64,000 nt of DNA. Origin: Coptis chinensis. Lineage: Eukaryota; Streptophyta; Magnoliopsida; Ranunculales; Ranunculaceae. Positions 48,801-57,949 of the stretch are shown here, piece after piece. The stretch's first letter is position 1. Every line of letters begins with the position of its first letter. A program made the translations under genes and the position numbers. The notes under the pieces are model-generated. The model worked only from the letters and a program-made list of their open reading frames with translations. It had not been told where the DNA came from and did not search any database. The stretch covers positions 106,979,001 through 107,043,000 of the forward strand of contig CM027380.1 in NCBI GenBank assembly GCA_015680905.1, given 5' to 3'.

Positions 48801-51182
48801 TACAAATGCAGTGTTGGTGGGTGTACGTAGGTGGTGGGTGTGTGGTGATTAGTAAATTTCTAGATAGGCAATTATTTTTGCGTCTATGATAAATTAATAT
48901 GGCAGGTTTATGCGTACCATATCTTAATCTCATGCAAGTTTTAAGTCTAATAGGCAAATCCTAACGAGCATGCAAAAATAGCCTAATTATTACTAGAAAT
49001 AGAATCCTCTGACAATAATTCGAGGATGTAAAGAGGTGTTACCTAGAGCATCCTTGCTACGCATATAAATAGCGTCTTCAACAGCCTTGAAGCACATCTA
49101 CGTTACTTGAACAATTATATGAGTACTGGTCCTAGTACACGATGTGGATTGTGAAGTCCTGTAAAAAGATTAACCTTATTAGTTTTTAAATTTTTAAGAA
49201 TTAGGAAAATGCTTTTTATTATGGGCTTCATGTTGGGCCTTGATGTCAGGCCTGTGAAACGGGCTTTGGTAGTGGGTGGGCTTTCTAATTAATATTTAAT
49301 TAATTAATTTTTTTGTATTTTTTATTAAACCAACGGCCAAGTCACTTAGGAATTTAAGGGAGATTGTCCGTGGGTGCACGTCCTTAATTAGATAACCCCA
49401 AATTCGTTCAGTTTTCTAGACACCGTTTATAATGAAGAAAAATAATTTTTTTTTTAAAAAAAATTTGTAATTTTTAGCGTACGAGTACTGTACTCGTGAG
49501 ATAATATTGGAAATAATATTAAAAAATTAAGTTACTGTATTTAACCTAGGGTGCGTGCGCGCTTAGAAACAAGGTAATTTGGGCTCAATGTGCGCCTAAG
49601 CAGTAGAATGCGGGTTGCATTCCAGTGAAGGCAAAATTGGGGCTCGTGCGCTTGTGAGTTAAAACTAGGGTTTCAAATTTTTAGGGTCAGTCCGCGGGGA
49701 GGCGGGGAGTTGGTGAACAACTCTTACGCTCTCAAAGCGATAGCGAGAAAAATTGAAGAAATTACTAACAGTGTTTTAGTGTGTGTTTTGTGAATAGTAA
49801 AAACAGTGTTTTGTAATCTAAACACGCGTAATGTAAACGAACTAGATAACAAGCGGCACCATTGATAAGATAACATTTAATTAACTTCTTGGGAACAATA
49901 TATTAGAGATGCTTGAACAGTGAATAAAGCTTATCAAAACAGTAGATATAATACTCTCAACATCATAGAAATAAATAGGAGAGTAGTCGCATTCGCCCAC
50001 TCTAGTCGTACACTACTTGAATGCGAGTTTTGATTAGAAGTATGTTTCACTAATGAGAGTCAAAACAGTAGATATGAGGTGAAAAACAGTGATTTCAAAT
50101 GACAATACAAGGTATTAGAAGGGTTTAATCCGCCATGCAATTCGATTGACTATTAGTTAGTATCGAATTGCTTGTATTAATCCCTAGTGAACACCAAGTC
50201 CTCTCGGATCAAGACTTCACTAGCATGAGAGTTTAGCTCGACCACAAATCTCTTTGGTGGTGGCTCTAAACTCTAGCTCTCCGTTATGAGCTCTATCTCT
50301 AGTTACTCATAACGAAGAACTTGAAGTTCTTATTTGCAAAATAATAATACTAATGGTTAATCATCCTCACATGGCTTCATAAACCTCCTCTAATAGAGAT
50401 TTAGCCTTGTATCATTGGAATCATTATACTAAAACAATAAAAGAAAGACATAATTGAAAAGACAATAATTAATTGAAGAACTAAGCTTTTATTGATGGGA
50501 ATTAATGGTGGCTACAACCTAACATATTTTAACCCTAAAGAAAGTAAAATTAATTAAGAACTAAACTAATTATAAACTAAGGGAAAAATATATATATAAA
50601 GTGTTTAGCCTTAACCCTCTTTATATAGGAGAGGGTTAGGGTTACATTTTCGTGCATGGGCCAAAAAGGGGGAGTTTGGGCCTCTAAAGTGAGCGCAAAG
50701 TCCATTAGGTTAAGTCTAAAGAGGCCACAGTTGTTGGAAATTACTTCTGTACCTTTTTCGTCCACTTTTATAGCTTTTATTGGAGCAAGTCTGGTTCCAT
50801 TGGAAAGAGAATTCCGAGCCGGTTGTTTTGACATAAAGTAGGCCCAATTCCGAGGCCTGAGTCCAAAGATATGGCCTGTTGAAGTTCTATTGACTTTTCT
50901 GTCATTTTTCTACCCGGATTGACTTTGACTTCCCAGCTTTGACTAGGCTTAAAAAAGGTTTTTCTCCATGATTCTTGGGCTTTAAATATAGAACTTCCTT
51001 GGCAATCATTTTGACTCGTTTTCCATGCAAAAGTGGTGCCTTTAGTCACCTAATCAATTTCAAGTCTTGAAATGCACAAAAACACGTAAACAGTACTAAC
51101 TCTTATTTATTATAAACATAATTGGCCTAAATGTAATACTATTAAGGGGTTAAGTTTAAACTACACTTTTGAGTGCTTATCA
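45890..51182 (-). mobile_element. Athila-type Ty3/gypsy element, 5' part, minus strand
   Basis: 5' LTR 49863-51182 (1320 bases, begins TGATAAG in minus sense) and primer site TGGTGCCGC at about 49853-49861. Untranslated leader 48840-49850. Gag remains from about 48.8 to 47.0 kb, with an Asn-rich (TTA)n tract at 47704-47728. Protease near 47.0-46.6 kb and the start of the reverse transcriptase near 46.1-45.9 kb (VKKEV-like start, WVSPVHVVPKK). It stops at 45889, where the long gypsy LTR was inserted; the rest of pol and the 3' LTR are absent from the window. Unlike the plus-strand Athila, this copy does enter pol. Broken in roughly ten places. Confidence 0.87.
49863..51182 (-). repeat. 5' LTR of the minus-strand Athila-type element
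   Basis: It opens with TGATAAGCACTC in minus sense and ends just before the primer site. It shares blocks with the plus-strand LTRs throughout (for example the stretch with TATGTTTATAATAAATAAGAG and the TATATAAAGAGGG promoter near 50620), but it is clearly more distant from them than they are from each other. Confidence 0.82.
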
Positions 51183-51184
51183 AT

Positions 51185-51960
51185 CAACATGAGCTATGAA
51201 CACTCATTGTTCATATGAACAATCAATGTTCATACTGTTTATACCTATTTGGGGTATGAACAATCAATGTTCATACTTCAACATGAGTTATGAACAATCA
51301 TTATTCATACCTACTTGGCCAATCAATGTTCATGTTCATACCTCGACATAATGTACGATTAGTAAAAACACTTATTGGAGTATGAACACTTATAGAATAT
51401 CTTCAACTAGAACACCCTGTATTTGTAAAATTCCATCTGACCAAGCGATTGCTCTTCAAAAAACATAAGAAATAACCATTAGTCAAAAAAGATATTTACT
51501 CAAAACATATATGACCAATAAATGGTCATACCCAAAACAAATATGAACATTGATTGTTCATACCCAAAAAAAAATATGAACCCAAAACAGATGTGAACAT
51601 TGATTGTTCATACCCAAAACATATATGAACAATAAATGTTTATACCCAAAACAGATATGAACAATACGTGTTCATACTTAAAGTAGGTATGAACAATACG
51701 TGTTCAATAATAAAAATGAAGAATCATTATTCATACTTATTGGACTATGAAGAGTCATTGTTCACACTGAACAATCATTGTTCATACCCTTATTGGACTA
51801 TGAACAATCATTGTCATACATCAACAACATGAGGAATGATAAATGAGAACACCTATTGGACTATGAACAATGATTGTTCATACCTCAACAACTATGAACT
51901 TTTTTTGGACTATATGAACTTCTTTTGGAACTGAATTACACACTTGATACTTAATTCCCT
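51185..51960. repeat. Palindrome-rich minisatellite (TATGAACAAT...ATTGTTCATA)
   Basis: Some fourteen near-palindromes of the form TATGAACAATnATTGTTCATA lie within about 770 bases. They are separated by two alternating linkers, CCCAAAACAnATA and CTTATTGGACTA. Each can fold into a short hairpin. Spacing is irregular (about 35-60 bases). No coding content. It starts directly outside the Athila LTR. Confidence 0.8.
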
Positions 51961-51986
51961 GTTTGATTAACGTTAGAAATTTAGAT

Positions 51987-52058
51987 GATCTTGGTGGATT
52001 TGAACCACCATCTCTTTTGGATATCTCCAAAATGCTCGGCCATTGGAGCTAAAGATCC
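51987..52058 (-). tRNA. tRNA-like sequence (possible tRNA pseudogene or SINE head)
   Basis: On the minus strand all cloverleaf arms can be drawn. Acceptor: GATCTT pairs with AAGATC. D arm: GCTC pairs with GAGC. Anticodon arm: TTTTGG/CCAAAA around an AGATAT loop. Variable region: AGA. T arm: GGTGG-TTCAAAT-CCACC, perfect, with the TTCAAAT loop typical of tRNA B boxes. The anticodon loop does not have the standard seven bases in either pairing choice, so the anticodon is not certain. Length is about 72. It could be a decayed tRNA, an organelle-derived copy or the head of a SINE. Confidence 0.45.
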
Positions 52059-52637
52059 ACCTTATAGATGTATTGATTGTTAGATTTACACGTCCGACTC
52101 AGGATTTACACGGTCTACATACCTTCCAGACCCTATAATCAAAATCTCTAAAAGAGAAAAGAAAGATGATTGGTTGTTAACAAGTAACCTAAAGCGATCA
52201 ATAACTTAAAGATATTTAATTGGTAATCGAAATGAGTACATTGAAGAGATTCGATTTGTAGTTTGATGAGGTGCGTCATGAATCAAAAAAGTCCGGGTGG
52301 GTTGGAGAAGAAAGGGGTTTTGGGTTTTCTCACTCGTAATTTTGTTTATTAACATGAACGGGTAAAAGTGGTATTTAAGAAATATAAAATGAACCGGGCC
52401 AACTTATTTTGTCCTTGAGGGTTATTAAAATCAAGAAATTGGGTTCGTGAGCTATTTCAATGATGAAAATAGTTTTGTGAGTCATTATAAAAAAACTTTG
52501 TCCTCTAGAGTTGTTTTCAATCGAAACTGGGCATTGGGACCAATTTCTTGTTTTCATTATAGTAGTTTGGATATAGTTATGATAACCATTATATATATCC
52601 GGTTTGATACACTTCATGGAATTTGTTTAAGAGAACG
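52059..52637. other. Intergenic DNA, nothing recognised
   Basis: AT-rich, with only short open frames on both strands and no motif I know. Confidence 0.4.
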
Positions 52638-52803
52638 AATTTGTGGACAGACTTGTCCACAAACATCAACTTTTCATTGATCCAATTAACTTTTGGACAG
52701 AAAAACACAATTTTTGGGCAGCTAAATAGTTTTTTCGGGCAGCAAAACCACCAATCAGCACTTGATGTTTTGTGGACAGCAAACAATTGTCTGTCTACAA
52801 ATT
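52638..52803. mobile_element. Small foldback MITE (166 bp)
   Basis: The left end reads AATTTGTGGACAGAC and the complement of the right end reads AATTTGTAGACAGAC. The similarity continues inward (TGTCCACAAA, then CATCAA) for about 40 bases, with one gap. The left arm itself also holds a perfect 10-bp hairpin (TTTGTGGACA, loop GACT) at 52640-52663. No clear target duplication and no coding sequence. Superfamily unknown. Confidence 0.55.
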
Positions 52804-52821
52804 TGTTATGTTTGTTTAATA

Positions 52822-53740
52822 CTAGTATTTGCACATGCCTTACGGCACTGTTTAAAATAGGCCCAAAAGAACCCCAACCCACCAAACTTTAAAGCCCACC
52901 AAATGTGATAAAACTCAACCCACTCAATGTGACAAGGCCTAACCCATCAAACAATAAAAGGCCGGCATACTTTGTTGACCAAATTATCAAGGATTGAGTA
53001 CTCTTGTGCCCAAATAACAAATTGCACAAAAATTTGAGCCACCGGATAGGGCCCTACAGGCCCACACCGATTTGTTTTATTAGATAGATTGATTATCTCA
53101 ATATAAGTAACTAGCAATTTGGGCATGCTCTATGAGCATGAAATTGAGAGTTGTTCAATTAACCAAGCCATGAAAGCAAGCCCAACAAAAGCCTAGTCTA
53201 TGTAAAGTAAGTTCAATTAACCAAGCCATGAAAGCAAGCCCAACTAAATTGCAATCGAAGCGCAATACCAAAAAGCCCATTGAATTCTAGTAGAAGCCCA
53301 GTCGTTAGACCACCCTAATTAGATTTGAATATTACATTTACATATTTACCCTTATTAAATACTAGGGTATTCCCGTGCCTACGGCCTGCGAGACCTCGAC
53401 GTGCCTGCAGTGCTTTCGTGCCGGCAAAGCCAGCCCATAAACCCAATAATATCAATTGGGGCAGCCAATTGTGCAATATCATGTCAAATTTGGAGGCCCA
53501 ATAGTTTATGGGCTAGCCCAACAGTTTATAAGCCCAGTCGCAATTGTTGACTTTTGGCTGATTTTTGGATAAATCTCATAGTATTTATTACACTTAACAA
53601 AATTTCACAAACCCTCTAAACACTTAGATCTGCCAAGTCATATTTTGGTGAAAATGATTATCTACTATTGGATGGGGTCTTTCACACTTCTCTATTTTGT
53701 TAGATAGACTAGAAATTAACCCGTGGCTACGCCACTCGAG
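52822..53740 (-). mobile_element. Cluster of Helitron-like 3' ends (four, same orientation)
   Basis: Four sites show the Helitron 3' signature on the minus strand: a short GC-rich hairpin, about 10 bases, CTAG, then T. CTAG lies at 52822-52825, 53111-53114, 53362-53365 and 53709-53712. The hairpins are at 52836-52847 (TGCC/GGCA), 53124-53140 (CATGCTC/GAGCATG), about 53373-53385 and 53723-53735 (GTGGC/GCCAC). The sequence between is rich in GGCCCA and CCCAAC and has a duplicated block (AATTAACCAAGCCATGAAAG at about 53157 and 53216). No RepHel protein is present, so these would be small non-autonomous copies. The 5' TC ends are not certain. Confidence 0.5.
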
Positions 53741-54278
53741 TCATAACGTTATTCATTTTTTTATTAATTAAATTAAAAGCTGCAAAAGAAACACAAAAAT
53801 CTAATAACTATTATTTACAAAATTAATATTGAGTGCTTATGGAGGGTGTATGCTACTTAGATTATTTTGGATTATGATGACCTTTGTTAAATAAACATAT
53901 GCATCAAATTCATTCATTTATCAGAAAATTTAAGAAGTCATTATCCTATCAAATATTGTATTTTTTTATCTAAAAATATTGTTGTCTAGAAACCAAAAAA
54001 CAAATTCCTCTGTCTAGCAAAATGCTATGACATAACAACCAGTTAGCTGATCTAGATTCAAATCCTCACATACAATGAAGGGTTCCTTATTTCCTAACCA
54101 TATGTATAAAAAGAAATTGAGAAATAAACATCAAAGCTCAAAAGTTATTTTTTATCTATCTCTTCCTTCCATTGAGAACTTAACTGCCTACTCCAGCGTC
54201 CTACCTTCCTCAACCCAAAGACCACCTCCCATGTATATACTATGTCTTTTCCACTTTTTTTTACAAGGGCGTTCACAT
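53741..54278. other. Intergenic DNA, nothing recognised
   Basis: AT-rich stretch between the Helitron-like cluster and the 3' end of the ACR pseudogene. The small open frame at 54075-54314 has no known motif and overlaps the pseudogene end. Confidence 0.4.
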
Positions 54279-55418
54279 TTAAGAATAGGATCTAATCAAT
54301 CCCAAATTGTATAGATTCCTTCTCACTAAACTTCCCAAAGATAACATGGCTCCACCAACCCCCTGGCTTTGTGTATCATCCTCTTTTTCGCAAAACTGTC
54401 AATGGCTCCTTGACAATTAGATTGTTTAGTCCGATTCTGTCTCACTCCCTCAATTGTCTTGGCATCCAAAGCATTACCCGGTGCATCATTTACATAAAAC
54501 ACATTTTAGAGCCATATCATTTGGTTGTCCGTTGATATTTATGCTCTTGTAACATTCAATCCATTCTCATGAAATGTTCGAGTTACATCTGCTAACAATC
54601 CTTGTCGATTGATCCCTGTGATGACAAAATAAATCGTACAACGCACACTTAATGCTTTAAAAATACAGAAAAAGTAATGATAACATACGTGGGTTACTCT
54701 TCTTTCGATAGAAGCTTGAACGCATTGAATCACTCTTTGCCGCTCAACTTCTGAACTAATTGGAGAACCATCTGAATGCCTTATGTAAAATTCCTGCAAC
54801 AAATATCAACAAAATTTTAGAAAACCATAATGTACATAAATTTGGAGGGAAATTTGGACACTAAATATTGATGGCTCAAAAAATTACCATGTAAGCCTGA
54901 TTGTATGAACTATCGATCGTAGCATGTAAGACGACATATTGCATGTCTGTTAAGGTACAAACAACATCGAACAACAACTTCCTTTGATCCTTACATTCCA
55001 CATTAACAATATAATACCCTCTCACTAACCAATTCTGCATAGTTACTTGTGTACCATTAATTGGCTTTCGCTCATAATCCCTATCGGCAAACATCATTTG
55101 ATGAAGCCTTCTTTCTGTGTGTACAACAACCATTGCAACTGTAGTCCTAGCACCCCGGATATCATTATCACCCTTGAGAACATTTTTTTAATCTCCCTTC
55201 AATTGTACTAATCTTCTGTGAGTCTTCAATTGGTGAACCAGAATCCACATCCTTAACAAAAATAAGTGACGCAATTAGCCCATTGTGAGTTCACACCTTT
55301 GCTTCAACTATATTACATTGCAAGTCAGCTAGAACCGCGAATACCTCAGAAAGTAGCCTAGGTCTATCATTGCCAGTTAATTCTAATGCGGTTAGACCCA
55401 TGAATCCATAAGTTCTAA
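54279..55418 (-). pseudogene. ACT-domain repeat (ACR-type) protein gene, 5'-truncated pseudogene
   Basis: Minus-strand remnant of a plant ACR protein. These have four ACT domains and are thought to sense amino acids. Three exons keep proper splice sites: 55418-54888, 54793-54689 and 54615-54279. Exon 1 starts in the second ACT domain ([22 protein letters not shown]), runs through HTERRLHQMMFADRDYERKP and into the third ACT domain (KLLFDVVCTLTDMQYVVLHATID). Exon 2 reads [23 protein letters not shown]. Exon 3 holds the fourth ACT domain ([37 protein letters not shown]) and the ending LSLGSLVRRNLYNLGLIRSYS. Lesions include TGA for Trp near 55295, a frameshift near 55180, a stop after LNVTRA near 54535 and frameshifts around 54515 and 54370. 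The first ACT domain and start exons are absent upstream. Introns are kept, so this is a decayed genomic copy, not a retroposed one. Confidence 0.85.
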
Positions 55419-56360
55419 CTGAATTATAAGTACCCAAAGATTGCAATAAAGAAAACAAAACACCCATGTTTATTTTACAGAAAGGAAAAAAAAATAAGGA
55501 AAACTACATACAATAAATGTGATAGGGCTTTGATATTTCTTAGCGAATATTTTTTATAGTAAGTATATAGGACTCAATTTGGTGGTATTTAATAGGGCTC
55601 AGGACTCTATTTGGTTTTTTTCGATAACCTTAGGACTCTATTTGGCGGTATAATAGTGTATAAAGTAGGATTTTTTTTTTTTGGAGTCTTAGAAGAAAAA
55701 GAATTGTCTACCGTAGGATCTTCCAAAATTGTTTTCTCCACAGCCGCTTGATATACCAACATAAAAAAGACCAAGCTGCATTATTATATAGATAACAAAT
55801 TACACATAATATCAAGTTAGAGCCTTGTAAATAGAAAATAGTAATGGGGTGGGGATATTTCACTAAAAGAAAAAATCCCGTCGACCCAAACGCTACTGGA
55901 GGAGTTTTCTTTGCATAGGAAAGATTAAAACTTTTTTAGTTTTTTAAAATTGTAAAATTACTTTTAGGTGCTTTTCTTTTTCTACGTGAGAGTTTCAAGT
56001 TTCAACCCTTCCTTGTTTTTTTTTTGGCTTTTTGTATCCTGTTATATGGACTTCATTGGCTCATTCATACATGTATGGATATCCTTAAGAGTTAAGACTT
56101 AAGACTTAAGAGCACCAAACTGGTACACGTATCGCTCCTCCTCTGACTCAAAACAGAGACTTCAAACGCATCTCCGTTCATATGAAGTTAGGATTGAAAT
56201 AGGCAGAGTTGCATGCTCTTCAATGATTTCAATAAACCATCTGAATGTCGTGTGTATGTGTGACTATTCTCAAATAAAACAGAGACTTTTGAAAGCAGCT
56301 ACGTTCCTGTTTCATTAGATAAGACTGCCAAGTTGACAGTGGCATATCGGCAATAGCCTC
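55419..56360. other. Intergenic and upstream DNA of the first Kunitz gene
   Basis: Contains a short internal repeat (GGACTCTATTTGG, about 55611 and 55635) and a T-run at 55671. No gene seen. The last few hundred bases hold two similar blocks (AAACAGAGACTT at about 56149 and 56277), possibly a promoter duplication. Confidence 0.4.
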
Positions 56361-56367
56361 ATCCCTC

Positions 56368-56374
56368 TATATAT
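56368..56374 (+). promoter_or_regulatory. TATA box of the first Kunitz gene
   Basis: TATATAT in the setting CTCTATATATC, 58-64 bases upstream of the start codon. The second Kunitz gene has a matching CTCTATATAA at about the same distance. Confidence 0.55.
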
Positions 56375-56431
56375 CTGAGCTATCAGCTAAGCTGAATCTC
56401 ATCATTAAATTCTAGACATAATTAAAATATC

Positions 56432-57022
56432 ATGCTCCGAGAGATTGGTGTTATAGCAGTTCTATGGCTGGTTATGGCCAATCCACTGGCGACAACTGCC
56501 CAACCTGCAGTGCTTGACACCGCAGGACAAGCACTTCAACCTGGTATTCAGTACTACATCTTACCAAGCAGCACTAGTGGAGGTGGTGGTTTAACCCTCG
56601 TCGACCGCAATGGCTCCTGTCCATTGTACGTTGGGCAAGCGGCTCAAGCTGATGCAACTGGGCTTCCAGTCCTCTTCAACCCCTTTGTCTCTGACGAGAC
56701 AATTATACGTGAATCAAGCGACTTCGCTATATCATTTTTCGCCTCTTCAACTTGTAAGCAACCAACGGACTGGGCACTTGATAATGAATCTGATCCAAAC
56801 ATGACTGGAAGGATGCTTATAACAACAAGAGCAGAAAATGCACCTAGCGACTTCTTTAGGATCCTAAGGGATGGAAATGCTTATAAGCTTAACTACTGCC
56901 CTACTGATGTGTGCCCAATTTGTAGGTTCAGGTGTGGCGATATTGGTGTTTCTACTGAAAATCGGATAAGATTACTGGCTTTGTATGTTCAAGCTCTACC
57001 AGTTGTGTTTAGGAGAGTTTGA
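56432..57022 (+). CDS. Kunitz-type (miraculin-like) protease inhibitor, intact
   Basis: A 196-residue secreted protein of the Kunitz soybean trypsin inhibitor / miraculin family, typically defence proteins that block serine proteases in the apoplast or vacuole. A hydrophobic signal peptide covers about residues 1-23, with likely cleavage before QPAVLDT. The family signature VLDTAGQALQPGIQYYILP lies at residues 27-45. Six cysteines are visible at 63, 108, 156, 161, 164 and 168. The first two fit the first family disulphide, and the CPTDVCPICRFRCGD cluster fits the extra disulphides of miraculin-like members. The C-terminal LLALYVQALPVVFRRV is the usual final strand. Length is normal, single exon as usual. 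The start is the only ATG before the signal peptide. The reactive loop region (about 98-112, ISFFASSTCKQP) has no obvious P1 Arg/Lys like soybean inhibitor, so trypsin inhibition is uncertain. It pairs with the related gene at 62346. A polyadenylation-type AATAAA lies near 57145. Confidence 0.93.
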   Translation: MLREIGVIAVLWLVMANPLATTAQPAVLDTAGQALQPGIQYYILPSSTSGGGGLTLVDRNGSCPLYVGQAAQADATGLPVLFNPFVSDETIIRESSDFAISFFASSTCKQPTDWALDNESDPNMTGRMLITTRAENAPSDFFRILRDGNAYKLNYCPTDVCPICRFRCGDIGVSTENRIRLLALYVQALPVVFRRV

Positions 57023-57285
57023 ATATTATGGAAACCAGAGTAATTTGATCAGTAAATTGGAATAAATTGGATGTACGTGAGATACATTGTAACATTTATT
57101 ACTTTCTGATCTGTATATACCTTGTATGATCACATGTTTATAATGAATAAAAAGATGTTCGACCACTTTGTTATTCATCATCCATGAACACAATGTATAT
57201 TTGGGTACGGCCGCCCCAGCAATTTATTGGATCTCTCTGTGTTTTTAATTATTTATTTGGAGATGGATATATGAACTTCAATTAA
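57023..57285. other. 3' flank of the first Kunitz gene
   Basis: Holds the likely 3' untranslated region with AATAAA near 57145. Nothing else recognised. Confidence 0.4.
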
Positions 57286-57615
57286 AGTGACTCCCAAGTT
57301 ACTCACTACTAAATACGATGAATTAGAAGCTGATTTTTGGTGGAGACGTTCATCTCCACATAATAGAGATCATCCTCACAAAAAATCAGTTCATTTGAAG
57401 ATGTACAACCTCGTCAAAATGTTTAGAATGTTATAAAATTATCCACGCCTTCATTTTTTCATTTCATAACAACTTTTGACAAAGTTAAACATATTCAATT
57501 GAGCTGATTTTTTGTAGGGGTGTTCTCCATCATGCAATGGATATCTCCACAAAAACATAGGCCTCAATTCATCACGTAAGTTCACTTTTAAGAGTGGAGT
57601 AACTTTAAAATCACT
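57286..57615. mobile_element. MITE with imperfect ~45-bp terminal inverted repeats
   Basis: The left end (AGTGACTCCCAAGTTACTC, then a segment ending in GATGAAT) and the complement of the right end (AGTGATTTTAAAGTTACTCC, also ending in GATGAAT) match over about 45 bases with gaps. The 330-bp body contains inner mirrored blocks (GCTGATTTTT and AAAAATCAG). A target duplication is not clear. No coding content. Size and structure fit a MITE, perhaps MULE-type. Confidence 0.6.
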
Positions 57616-57949
57616 ATAAGGTGAATTCATATAACCAGTCCCTAATTAGATATGTCTTCCTTTGTATTTAGCAACAATTCATTGTTTTGTTTTTTCCAAA
57701 TAAGACCCAGGACAATATTGGATATTGGAAATCACATATACTGATTCACTAGAAAAGCATATATTGCATTTACTGAAAATCGTTTTCTTCAATTCATCGT
57801 TCACTGCCTTATTTTAAGACATAGAACCCTATGAAAGCATGTTTGTACAGCAGTAACAGCACATCGAAAATCATCAAGTCTTAAAAATTCAAATATTTGA
57901 TTTTACTGCTTTCTTCCCAATTAAACGTAAAATTAAGAGTATAATCATA
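57616..57949. other. Intergenic DNA, nothing recognised
   Basis: AT-rich stretch between the MITE and the LINE fragment. No gene or motif seen. Confidence 0.4.

Noticed and set aside
51185-51960. CRISPR-like or operator array
   Set aside because: Spacing is irregular and linkers repeat too. A plant minisatellite is a better fit, and no neighbour suggests an operator.
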